DNA from: Rodentolepis nana
Lineage: Eukaryota; Platyhelminthes; Cestoda; Cyclophyllidea; Hymenolepididae
DNA: 18,213 nucleotides
Reading direction: 5' to 3'
Assembly: GCA_900617975.1 (NCBI GenBank)
Contig: UZAE01013894.1
Coordinates: 1-18,213, forward strand
Within the stretch, counting starts at the first letter, position 1; every line of letters begins with the position of its first letter. The notes below the pieces were generated by a model. The model made no database searches and was not told the origin of the DNA. It worked only from the letters and a program-made list of their open reading frames with translations. This document shows, in pieces, positions 1 to 10,000 of this stretch. Position numbers and translations under genes: made by a program.

Positions 1-206
1 GTTAACTAACTGATTTAGGATGTGCTGAGATGAGCTGACTATATGAGGCCCCTTGATAATGCGTAAAGTTAAGTCTATGTTTTTTCTGCGTTAAATACTG
101 AATATTGCGATAAAACAATGTACTAAACATTTAGCAGTTCACACACTCAGCTACACAGATCAGCACACCTTAAGATATTTTGAGAAGTTTTTACCAGTCT
201 TATTAC

Positions 207-528
207 AAGTATTTATTTATTTAAAATGGCAGGCGTCTTAATAGTTATCGTTAGCATTTTAGCTGACTTCGGGCTTCACAGAGGGGAGGAACTTCAATGT
301 GAGAAAATTTCGAGAGGGGTTACAGAAGAGTGATTCACATACAGAGACAGAGAGAAATAAAGGCTCAGAATAGGTAGGGTGAGTACTGTGAAAGTGGTGG
401 AATATGATATAGAGTGAGGTCATGGTAATTTGAAGTCAGAAGTCAACTGTCGGTGTATAGACTTTTTTGCCGTATGAGTATACGTTGCCCAGGGTGCACC
501 ATGTGAAGGTAAGTCTATCGCACACCCC
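207..528 (-). mobile_element. Ribozyme-headed SINE-like element, copy 1
   Basis: Non-autonomous short retroelement on the minus strand: the head (ggggtgtgcgatagac in element sense) is at 528 and the ATTTATTT-type tail is at about 210-222. It shares the same order of blocks with six other copies: ribozyme head, pyrimidine-rich body, conserved 3' block (ending near gcctgccattt in element sense) and A/T repeat tail. A direct repeat tcttattac flanks it (198-206 and 529-537), read as a target-site duplication. No long ORF is present. The ribozyme fold here is the best preserved of the seven copies. The family assignment (non-LTR, RTE-like driver) is inference from the tail, the duplications and the ribozyme. 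Confidence 0.88.
457..528 (-). ncRNA. HDV-like self-cleaving ribozyme (copy 1, best preserved)
   Basis: Numbering from G1 at 528: P1 1-7 with 32-38 (G1-U38 wobble, T7-G32 wobble), P2 11-18 with 65-72 (8 bp, ATAGACTT/AAGTCTAT), P3 19-21 with 29-31 (ACC/GGT), P1.1 between loop bases 23-24 and G39-G40, J1.1/4 containing GGGCAAC, P4 45-49 with 54-58 (CGTAT/ATACG, loop ACTC), and J4/2 GGCAAA with the catalytic cytosine at nt 60. Every helix is intact; only C23 is changed to T, leaving a U-G wobble in P1.1. Cleavage is predicted immediately 5' of G1. Self-cleavage has not been shown. Confidence 0.85.
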
Positions 529-667
529 TCTTATTACTAATATTCATTTTAAGCTTTTCAATTTTATGGGGAATGCTACAGTACAGTTTGTCTTTCAAAT
601 AATTCTGTAAATAAAAATCGAGAGTAAACAGATCGATCGATCTTGGAGTTCATAAATCTATGGGGAA

Positions 668-924
668 AGTAAGCTCCTCTCTCAAAGTCACAAAAATTCG
701 ATGGGAGGGGGAACAGAAGGGTGATTCATAGATGTAAAAGAGGCAGACAGACCCAAAGTCAGAGCAAAGTTTATATAAGTGGTATGGAAGTGGTGGAATA
801 TGATATACAGTGGTGTCATTTTAGTTTGAAGTCGGAAGTCAACTGTCGGTTTATAGATTTTGTTGCCGTATGAGTATACGTTGCCAAGGGAGAACCACGT
901 GGAGGTAAGTCTTTCGAGTACGCC
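668..924 (-). mobile_element. SINE-like element, copy 2 (old, 3'-truncated)
   Basis: The same element on the minus strand, head at 924. The body aligns with copy 1 block by block (the gaagtc-aactgtcggt region near 830-850 and the gtaaaagaggcagacag region near 735-750). The conserved 3' block and A/T tail are missing, so the left edge is approximate. It is the most diverged copy: head bases are substituted and no convincing target-site duplication is visible. It looks like an older, truncated insertion. Confidence 0.8.
853..924 (-). ncRNA. Decayed HDV-like ribozyme (copy 2)
   Basis: The 72-nt head aligns without gaps to the other copies and keeps the GGCAAC junction, the P4 hairpin CGTAT/ATACG and the J4/2 cytosine. 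P1 is disrupted at several positions, P2 has mismatches and one P1.1 G is lost. It is predicted inactive. Confidence 0.65.
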
Positions 925-2426
925 TTTGTTTGACAGCATAGTTAATTTGGCACCTTATGAAGTGTCCGTTTTTAGGAGTGAATATCTATATGGCATGAAC
1001 TAAGCAGAATAAGTTTCCCCGAATTGACTAATTTTATGAAGATCAGTTGTAGGTGATACTCCCAATTTAGAGCCACCAATACGTTAGGTATACAGTTGTC
1101 ACAGGTCCTATTAATTAGCAGTTAATTCCGTATTTCAATTGCAATCACACCACCATTTCAAGGAGCTTTTGACAAATTCGTGATTTTAATCTATTTATGT
1201 CAATGCTGACTATCGATTGAACGCACTGACGTCGCAATTGCTTAAGTGTGCAGTGTATGTGCTTAGTGCTGAAGCTTGAATGCGCGAATTGAGATTCTTT
1301 CAGACGGGATTGGTTAAATTGGATAAATGGTTAAATTCTGATTTCATTGTGGAGATATAAGTAGCCTTTTTATAGTAATAAATCCCTAATTTTAAAATAA
1401 AAGATTTCCTAGCCCCATTTAGTGAAGTCCTAACGTATTTTATGATTGGCGCACATGTTGACTAATCGACACCTCCTAAAAAGTACTTTGGCAAATGACA
1501 TAGTATATAAAATGAAGATAAAAAGCTCATTGATTTGCACTCGATCAAACCTCAGATTAAGGTTAACGCTCAGGTCGTTTTGACACTTATCTTTTTTCCT
1601 TTAAAAACGCTCTTGCTGATTAAATGAACCTCGGCTAAACCTCGATAATCTCTAAAGTAAAATTCTTTGCGAAATTAGATAGGCTATCGCAAGAATATTG
1701 AGGAGACAAAGGACATGCTGCGAACAATGTTTATACTGATGGTGTGTCACTTCCACAAAGGTTAGTCATTAAAATAAATTTAGTGCCACGATGGGCTGGG
1801 CTGGGCTGCAGTGGCTATTGATTGCTAATTGGTCACTCTGCACTCACGACCGCACTTGTTCCCCACGCGACCAGTAACACGGTCGTAACCTCGAGGTTGC
1901 TCGAGTGAGATACCTTTATTCAGCCTTAGTAGTATTATGAGCTCTACGGAATTTAGCAAGTTTTGCTACTTTCAGAGACTAATAACTTGGACAAACGGAT
2001 TTCGACACATATGCTAATCTCTAACAAAATGTCAGAGCACCCCACCCCTTCCCCCTACACTAAAGGTGATAAAATATGCTGAATCATGAAATTAGCATGA
2101 CCTACTGAAAAACTGGATATCTACGGTGCTAAACTGCTAATTGTACAACTGAGATGGCTTCGGGGTCATAGTAAATGCACTTAAATACCAACTCCAAGAG
2201 CGCCCAATGTTAGAATGTTGCTGACATTACACTGGATCTCTGTTCACATGTGAACAGGATAAACACATAATCTCGTATTTGCAATAGACTACCAAAAACT
2301 GAAAGTAGTAAAGCCCTATCAATTCATGATAGCACCTTACATGAGAGAAGTCACGGTCTTTCTAAACTGGAAACTTTGGGGGTGGCTATTGTGCGGTAAT
2401 ATTATTTTTAGGCTTCAAAACCAACT
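925..2426. other. Intergenic, no gene seen
   Basis: No ORF with coding character, splice-compatible exon or repeat copy could be supported on either strand. Small structures only: a GGGCT triplication near 1795-1809 and an 18-bp palindrome at 2240-2257. Confidence 0.6.
2240..2257. promoter_or_regulatory. Perfect 18-bp palindrome with a TCACATGTGA core
   Basis: CTGTTCACATGTGAACAG is its own reverse complement over all 18 bases. Its centre TCACATGTGA matches the extended E-box (M-box) recognised by MiT/TFE bHLH-zip factors. It could equally be a chance palindrome; no gene lies immediately beside it. Confidence 0.35.
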
Positions 2427-3123
2427 TTATTGGCAGGATTGGTGCAACTCTAGGCACTTCTTTGGCATAATGTGACAATTAGAATTAGATAGAATTTCCC
2501 AAACATTAGAGTAGATAGAAGTGTCAACCTGTAAAGCACACCACCCTCTTTGAGAACTCTTTTCAGAAGTCAAGGCCCTGTGACAGTGCAATCTTATGGT
2601 GTGCCTTCTCTCCCGAATATTCACGAGTTTGAAGATTGTCGTCATTATTAACAATAGGTTGGAGTACCCCACAATTCACTTTGAGAAGAATTCAACTCCT
2701 TTTAATCTGAGTGATAACTGGTAGAATGTGATAACATCATTTCTTGGAACCTAAACAGCATGGTATTAATCTTATTCAACAAATAACGATGAATAGAGAT
2801 ACTGCAATTAGTGAGAACAAGTATGTTAGATAAACCAGTTAACCAACGACGGCGTAGCAGTCAACGAAGCCTCTTGGTTTGTATGATCAGCGACATTGAT
2901 AAGAACTGACTAAGAAAGGAGTGTAGCAAACTGCGGTAACCTAGGAAGCTACACTTCTAAGCGAAATTAGCGTTAGCTGTTGTTTATTTTAGTCGAAATG
3001 AAACTTTTGTTTCAATCAATATATGCGGACATTAATATCACTGGTAACTGATTTCATTGTAATTCTTTGGCTAAGATACCAGTGTAATTAATAGACAAGA
3101 TACCATAGTTATTGGCAAATAAT

Positions 3124-3129
3124 TTTATT
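3124..3129 (-). terminator. Polyadenylation signal AATAAA of the unrecognised gene
   Basis: The minus strand reads AATAAA here, about 30 nt after the TAA stop at 3160-3158. Position and order (stop, then signal) fit the 3' end of the minus-strand transcript. Confidence 0.6.
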
Positions 3130-3157
3130 AAATACGATAGAAGGCAAGTACCAAAGG

Positions 3158-3300
3158 TTATTCAACATCAGAATGGGACTTCGAAGCGAGTTTAGTAATG
3201 ATATTATTAATGTTGTCAATAGCTATATTCTCCAAGGAAACCTTTTCATATCTTTCCCGGGCACATATACAAATGTTTTCATATTTATTATCCAAAAACA
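3158..3300 (-). CDS. Unrecognised gene, terminal exon
   Basis: It opens after a textbook acceptor (pyrimidine tract then ttgtag at 3301-3302) and runs 46 codons to TAA. It completes the phase-1 codon left by the previous exon as GTG. The residues are mixed hydrophilic (FLDNKYENICICARERYEK...) and unlike any domain I know. Confidence 0.55.
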
Positions 3301-4804
3301 CTACAACGAGAAAGAGATTTATGTAATTATAAGAATATATCCCAAAATAATCAACTGAGCAGTACTTAATACACATACCATCGACTGGAGTACCTTCCAC
3401 TTGAAATTGTGCAAAAGGAATATTTTTCATATTTTTGACATAATCGTTAAGAATTCTTTGCATCACAGAATTATATAGTTCAATTGCATTGTTGAACTTG
3501 CAAATAATTTGTTGAGCCGCTTTTATGGGATCAAAATGGTCAGTTAAGACAATATTTTCAGTTAGTGGTTGTAAATCTTGTATTGGCTCATACGAGTTTG
3601 CATCAGTCTTCGAAATAGATATCAGCGAAGCCTTTTTAGAAGCATATTTCAAACTCACTAAAAAACCCTCCTGGGGGAAATCTATTTCTAGCTAAAATAG
3701 ATTATATCTACATAGAACTTTAACATACATCATAATCTCCAGTTCTTTGAATTTTAGAATCTTTTGATTTAAAAAGAATAAAATTCAGAAAGTTGTCTGA
3801 AACTTTTGATATTTTAAAGAAATGTTGCATGTCTTTTCTAAATTCGTGCTTAATAGTATCGAGGAGTATATCCGTCGATTGAAGGTTCAAGTGCTGTAAA
3901 TAATTTAAGTTAATTAAATTAAAGCTTACGCTAAATTCAATGGAATTAAAGTTGTCCCAATCAACTCTATCGACATAAACTTCTGGTTCATGAACCCCAT
4001 CTCCATAAATTGCCGTAACTGCGAAGACTTATAAGTTGTGTAAGAATAATTACTTCTTGGGTTAGTTCCATTAGCGAGTAGAGAGAAACTAATGCCAATC
4101 TCCTTATCGGTTTTATCAAAATTAAAAAATTCGGGTCTTAATTCTTCAAGCAGTCGAGAATATGCTCGATTTGTTATTACCTTGGCATTTACATATTCAA
4201 CGATGTTAGTGGGTGAAATCATATCCTCCGGGATGACCTTGGACAAATAATAGATTTGCACGGACCAACATGACCTAGACAAAACCCAGTGAATGGAAAC
4301 CAAGTAAAAACGGAAGTTCACTTTTAAATTTAAATACATGTTTAAATTTTGTCATGTTGAATCGATTTTAATTTAATCAGTTGTATTGTTAATGTTTATG
4401 ATTAATTCGTCGAAAACGGTTAGTGAATTATTAAAAGTAAAAATGCGCAAGAATTCTTTCATTATTTGGTAACATTTTCGAAATCACTGTGAAACATTCT
4501 GACTTTATCCAAGTTTCAATAAAGTTAGAAAAATGATATATGATATGGTCTTTACCTTTATATTCTGATGGTATTGCTTAAAGTAGTTTGATATGTTCTG
4601 ACTGCCTGAGGTTCGTTTAACGCTGCGTAAAATGAGTTTGTCCTTTTTTCGTTTTGTATAAAGCGAGTTGCATCTGTGGTTTACCATATAAAATCCTCTA
4701 AAATCTATTATATCACGACAAAGTAATTGGTTATAAAAATTTTTTATCTGATTGTTTCGATTGTCTAGGATTAAGCTGAAGTTCCTGTTCAATAAATATG
4801 CCAT
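3158..4804 (-). CDS. Unrecognised spliced protein-coding gene (3' exons well supported)
   Basis: Four exons join in frame: 4804-4556, 4237-3930, 3653-3379 and 3300-3158, summing to 975 nt (324 residues plus TAA). Donors are AAG|GTAAAG, GC|GTAAGC and GATG|GTATGT. Acceptors are tgtccaag|G, ttttttagtgag|T and tctcgttgtag|T. Splice phases 0, 2 and 1 match at each join, and AATAAA follows the stop. The last intron is only 78 bp. The protein is lysine/asparagine-rich and mostly hydrophilic. The third exon contains an amphipathic helical stretch (FDPIKAAQQIICKFNNAIEL). I recognise no domain. The 5' end is uncertain: the ATG at 4804 follows an in-frame TAA directly, but an alternative first exon at 5622-5432 spliced to 4697 also keeps frame. 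It lies tail-on to the T-box gene, on the same strand and downstream of it. Confidence 0.5.
3379..3653 (-). CDS. Unrecognised gene, penultimate exon
   Basis: A 275-nt exon ending at the strong donor G|GTATGT. Two AGs four bases apart are available at the acceptor; only the second (exon start 3653) matches the phase-2 end of the exon before it. The encoded stretch has predicted helical character and ends ...QVEGTPVD. Confidence 0.55.
3930..4237 (-). CDS. Unrecognised gene, internal exon
   Basis: It encodes VIPEDMISPTNIVEYVNAKV and about 80 further residues, ending at donor GC|GTAAGC. The acceptor at 4238 is the one that keeps phase 0 with the exon upstream; another AG at 4275 gives an early stop if joined to that exon. 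The open frame itself runs further upstream, to an ATG at 4339. Confidence 0.5.
4556..4804 (-). CDS. Unrecognised gene, candidate first exon
   Basis: Open from ATG at 4804 to donor AAG|GTAAAG. The part after residue 36 (GFYMVNHRCNSLYTKRKKDK...) looks more protein-like than the start, and an acceptor (gattttag) at 4698 would begin an exon just there. The first 36 residues may therefore be intronic. Another reading frame of the same strand (about 4885-4740) is also open and lysine-rich, adding to the uncertainty. Confidence 0.35.
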
Positions 4805-5024
4805 TTAATGTGCTATGCCAATATCGACCTCGTTTACTATCTTCCTCGTAATTTTTCTTAGGCTTTTTAGTTCGAATCGCGATATCACATTTTCCGACGT
4901 TTATTAATCGAATTAATAATATCGATCTATGTTTTAAATGTAAAGTTCGTGATAAACAGATAAATCGAAATAATAAGGGGATTGGTGCGGTTTATGTTCA
5001 TTTTGTTTATGGACTGAAAATTCA

Positions 5025-5030
5025 TTTATT
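5025..5030 (-). terminator. Candidate polyadenylation signal for the T-box gene
   Basis: The first canonical AATAAA on the minus strand that I find downstream of the T-box stop codon, about 600 nt away. A weaker ATTAAA lies nearer, at 5310-5315. Assignment is tentative. Confidence 0.25.
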
Positions 5031-5632
5031 TTATCCATATTCAAGTTAATAACCAAATGGGTTTTTGAAATGGTGTTCATAGTATTGGAACTAATAACAA
5101 CTAAGACTGAAACGAAGGAACAAACATGATTTCTGCCTAAAGTTATGTGTATTTCGAATTAAAAATCGTTAACCTAAGTTACATTACTTTAAACCTTTGA
5201 AGATTTAGGTAATTTTTAATGTTATGGGTTGAGCGATAATAAAATATCCAGATATACAATATTTGAAGCATTCATCTTTCCTCTTACTAAACACGTACTT
5301 CCATCGTTATTTAATACTTATTGTCGTTTGGCTATCAAATATATCGTATATTTTTTACTTTCCCTAGTATCTTATCCGCAAGAAGTTAAATTATATAACA
5401 AAATATTTAGACAAGCAATGTGGGTAATTACCTGATCCATTGATTGATGAATCTAAATTGAAATATGATACATTCACAAAATTTCCCTGAATATAACATG
5501 AACACAACTGAATATAATCGAGAGCTTTTGCCATTTAAATAATAGTTTTTGACAGCACAGGGAAAGTAATAGAAAAAAGAGATAATCACAGAGTCCTCAT
5601 TAACTTGGATACTGTTATTCATGCTTTGTCCC

Positions 5633-6009
5633 CTAACTCGTAAGAGCAGAGATTGAAAAACTTTTGTTGGTTTCAGATTTTAGCAGAGTGGGCTTTTCAT
5701 CTCCAGATTGCGAATCCTCTGTTTGCATATTCCCCTTCTTCAAATCTGTCCAAGGTTTATTACCAGAAAGGGAGGAAATTATGACGTGAGGTGGTGGGAC
5801 CGGAATGTACGCTCTGTTGCAGGACTTGTCAAGCCAAGGATAAATACTTCTAAATAGGCCGTTAACATCGTCAACTGGAATGCCTGAAGACGGCCACTGA
5901 GAGGACACATTCGGTAATGAAGAGCTATTAGCTTCCAGTCTTGCACGGTTCTTTAACAAATGGGGCTCTTGAGTTAAGAGCTTTGTTGGTTGAAGATTCC
6001 CACGATAAT
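5633..6009 (-). CDS. tbx2/3: Tbx2/3 exon 6 (C-terminal region and stop)
   Basis: It begins after tttatatttaaag with AT, completing the G of exon 5 to GAT, then runs 124 codons to TAG at 5635-5633. The acceptor is AT-rich with a poor pyrimidine tract, but the frame closes exactly. The region is Ser/Pro/Asn-rich and probably disordered. It carries IYPWL (5831-5845, residues 385-389), a proline patch (IPVPPPHV) and the terminal FSISAL (5642-5659, residues 447-452). Confidence 0.85.
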
Positions 6010-7019
6010 CTTTAAATATAAATATGAATGTTACTTATTATATATAAGTAGCTGGTTTATTTATAAGCACTTATTTCATTCAAATGGCTTGAACCCTTGC
6101 TTCTACCATAGACAGTATATAGATAGTTGTCAATATCAACCCTTTGAGCACTCCCCAATAGATAATCTAAAAACTTTATTCTCAAACCTGAATTCCGCCT
6201 GATTCAGAGGTCGAGAAATCCATGGTAGTTGGTATACGTAAATAACCCCCACAATATTAGAATATTTCGGTCCAAAATAAGAATCGCTAAAATGTGGTTT
6301 TCATACAAAATGGGTTCAAGAATATCATCCTTCTAGCCAAATCAAATGATACGAATAAATTAGCTTTTGGGTGTCTCGCTACTTTGTTTAGTGAATACGA
6401 ACATTGGAACAGTCGCTTAAATAAGATAAACTAAGTAAATCCGGTTATTTTATCGTTATATTCTTCTAATTTCATAATAATAGAAAGTCATTGAGTGGAT
6501 TTTGTTATCTTATCCATGCTTCAACGATCTTTACTGAAATTTCTTGAAGTAATACTGTCTCTACAAATGCTTTAGAAAGCTTGAGACATCGTCCATACCA
6601 TCACATGAAAAGTTGCATAAAACAATGATGTAATTATGCATTTTTGCGTTAGTTCATGAAGAATAATCTCTTTTTTAAATCCTACCTTGGTTTCAAAAGA
6701 AAGTGCCTTTCATTAAATTTGCAAAAGGATTTTATATAGCTAAATATGCAAAGAAGGAAAGTAGCTCACCATATTGGAGAGTTGTGTGAGGGGTTGTGTT
6801 TGGAGATCGGGGGTCTGTTTTAAGAAATCTTCCTAAGTCGTCTGCATCAGAATCAGAGCAGCTGCCCATCTTATCTGTGTTGATGCTATTCGTTCCACTC
6901 CGGTAGAAACCACATGTTGGACTATGCCGACGGTTCTTTCCAATCTGTCGTCTAAGCAAATAAATATAAGTTATATTTACACTCTTCATATGATATTAAT
7001 AAAAAAATAAATCTTCTAA

Positions 7020-7051
<32 letters not shown>

Positions 7052-10000
7052 GTTATTTCTTTTATAATAATTATACAATTTCCAAATCGGAGTGATCTGG
7101 TGGCTGTATTTCTTTCAAGCACTTTATTTAAATTTCCATAACTTTTAATAGTTTATTCTCTAAAAATAAATTTTAATTATTTAGATGTAACAATAGTATT
7201 CAGTAAAAAAACTCACTTCTTCTCTCGCCTACCACCACCGGTATCTCGAAATCCTTTTGCAAATGGATTGTGATCAATTTTAAGTTGTGTTATCTAAAGA
7301 AATACGCAACATTTTTAATGTTAATATCTAAGTAGAGTAACTCATTAAAATTGATATTCGAAACATATTTATGCACAGCAACAAAGCAGAGGTTGGCGGG
7401 TTAAGAGAAAGTAAATAAAATGCATTGAAATTTCAATAGAGTGGCTATGCACCTTCTCGTTTTGGTAGGCCGTTACTGCAATGAAAACTGTCTCGGGAAA
7501 TGTGAAAGTACGAAAAGAAGAATAGGGGAAGCGATTGACATCCTTCGCCTTGATCAAATGAAATCGGGGTTTGTATTTGTGCATCGAGTTGAGAATGGTC
7601 TGAAAAGTCGAAGCCAAATGGTAGACAATTGAAATTACGATGAATAAGTTTTAAAAAATAAAGGTGTCTTCCAGAGGCGTGAAATCGTAACCCCAGTCCA
7701 CCTTCGAGTGACTATCGTGACGAATTTGACTAGTTTAGAAAATTTCAGAGTCAGACATTGCAATCACTTCGATTTCCAATTAAACTACAATTTTGTTCTT
7801 CCATTTGAGCTGAGTCATGAGAAGAATAAAGATTAGGGGGTTCGATTAATCGCAATCTCTGAAGAGTACAATATACATTATATATAAAATTGCTACACTT
7901 ACCAACCACACCAACGAGTGCTTTTTCCAGCTCTCATCTCGGGTAGAGAGTAGCGTCACGGAGCCTCTCTAATGAGAGACTCAAATTCTGCCACCGTCCA
8001 TGTTTGTCAATATCAACTATCGTATACTTGTAAAATCGAACCTCTTCGGGGCTATAAAAATGTTATCACTTCCAGAACTCAATCTTTCCCCCCCCCCACA
8101 TCATGACCAACTTTTCCGTAGAATGGAGGCTCGTCTCGTTTTACTCATTCCTACCCCCATGTTAATTAGACCTGTAGTCCAGCTCATTTCTTCTTCATCT
8201 TCTCATTTAGAAAGGGCTGTTGTGTCTTGTTAGTCTTCAGGAAGACCATTACTTCTGTAAGAATAGTCTCAATGACAGGTTTTAGAATTATAGATCGATA
8301 GGCACCATTCACTATTTTATTCAAGAGAACTTCACGCTTTTCATAAATGAAGTCCACATATTCACTTCTTTCTAATAAGTACTCTAATGACAAATTGTCT
8401 TATGAGCTTAATACGCTAATTTGAATTTTTTAGCTCTCAAGATCAGCTTAAAAAATGAGAATCTCAAAATCTCAGTATTCGTATAAATTTCAATTTCAGT
8501 CGACTTCCAACGTCCTGAATTTGTGATTTACTAAAAGATTATGTATCCTTAAAACCAAAGTGGTAGATGCGGTAATCTCAACCTGAATTTAGAGCTTTGT
8601 CATTCGAAGTAGAAAGCACTGGTAGGTAATTTCACAAATATGCCTCAATTATCCGTGAATGAATAAATGCGTAGTGGAGAGAAAGACGTCTATGAAAGGC
8701 GCCATGAAGCACCTAGCAAAGTCCCTACCTTCTCCTTCCCCTCGCCCTCCCCTTTGCACACCCTCTAATTTGCGTTTCACGCCAAAATGTGCCATTCTAC
8801 GCCACGCCATGGGCCTTGTCATTTGTCTTTGGGTCTGAACAGAAGAAAAAAAGATGGAGGTGGCGGGGGGAGGGTTGTGGAGAAAAGCCAAAACAAGCGT
8901 ATACCATCTCCTGGCCTTCCCCAAGGTGTAATTAGAAGACAGGAGTGTACATTTTGGGGTGTCAGTATTACCTGAGTCCTTTTATCCAATACCCTTTAAC
9001 ATTTTTTGCATTCCTTTAAAAAGGTACGTGAAAAAATTGTCTTTAGACATACTAAAGGACTTTTTACTTCACATTTAGTTTAAAAATCGATACACAGTCA
9101 AAATAAATCCCATTTTCAAAATGTTAAGCAGAAGATAAGGAACTATCTGGAACGCCTCTATCTGAATTCCGTTTACCCAAAAAACCCATTGGTAATAAGT
9201 ATTAATAAATTCAGTAATGTTGTGAGACTTACAAAGCCATGCTTATCGGAGATATTGTTTGTAAGCTTGAGTTTGTGGAAGGAAATGATTTTCTGCATCC
9301 ACTGTTCACCAGTAGCTGGACTGTCGGGGTGAATATACATGCGTTTGGGCATTTCAGGATCGGCTTTGCCAGCCACCATCCATTGATTATTGTGAAATTT
9401 GTAGCGACAATCGTCGGCTGCCACAATCTCGAGCATCATTACGTATTTGGTCTGCTTCTCCAGGCCTGAAACCTTCACTTTGAATGCTGGAAACATTCGC
9501 CTGAAATTAAAAATTAATTATGAAAATCATGGTACTGCGATGTTGGATTATTTATTGGACACTTGAATGCCTTCTGATTTGGAACCCCCAACCCCCATTC
9601 TCCGAGCCCACTTAGGTAGAAGGGGACCATCATGGAGTCTTCAGTTGGGGGAAATTGAAGTCGGCAACCCGTTCATCGGGGCAAATTTCACCAGTATAGT
9701 TGCTCATTTCACTTATTTTGGGTGTGATCGAGGCTAACTAAAACGTTCTATTTGACTTCGCCAACAACCTGCCTTAAATAATACTAAATAATTTTATTAC
9801 TGTCTCGTATGCGTTACGCCCTTGAAAAATTCAATTCGATGACAATTCAATTAATATGACCTTTAATGCATCAACAAATATATCGCATTCCAATGAAACC
9901 GCTCCTTACCTGACAAGTTCTTTACTTTCTCAAACATTACTCCCCTTGTTTGTTTATTTATTTTAATAAATCTAATCAGATTTTATTTCTTGATTTTACA

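Noticed and set aside
457..528. Spliced-leader RNA gene, because of the GGAGGTAAGT donor sequence
   Set aside because: The donor lies on the strand opposite to the element's sense, there is no Sm-site/stem-loop arrangement downstream, and the conserved pairing fits a ribozyme.
2427..2672. Minus-strand ORF ending in a stop that overlaps AATAAA
   Set aside because: The composition is partly protein-like, but there is no partner exon, no recognisable family and no clear acceptor; too weak to annotate.
3382..4237. Resemblance of the unrecognised gene to the N-terminal region of calcium-channel alpha-2/delta subunits
   Set aside because: Only a vague helical pattern agrees; none of the diagnostic motifs of that family is present.
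7441..7632. Plus-strand ORF of 63 codons
   Set aside because: It is the antisense shadow of T-box exon 3.
9239..9469. Plus-strand ORF of 76 codons
   Set aside because: It is the antisense shadow of T-box exon 2.
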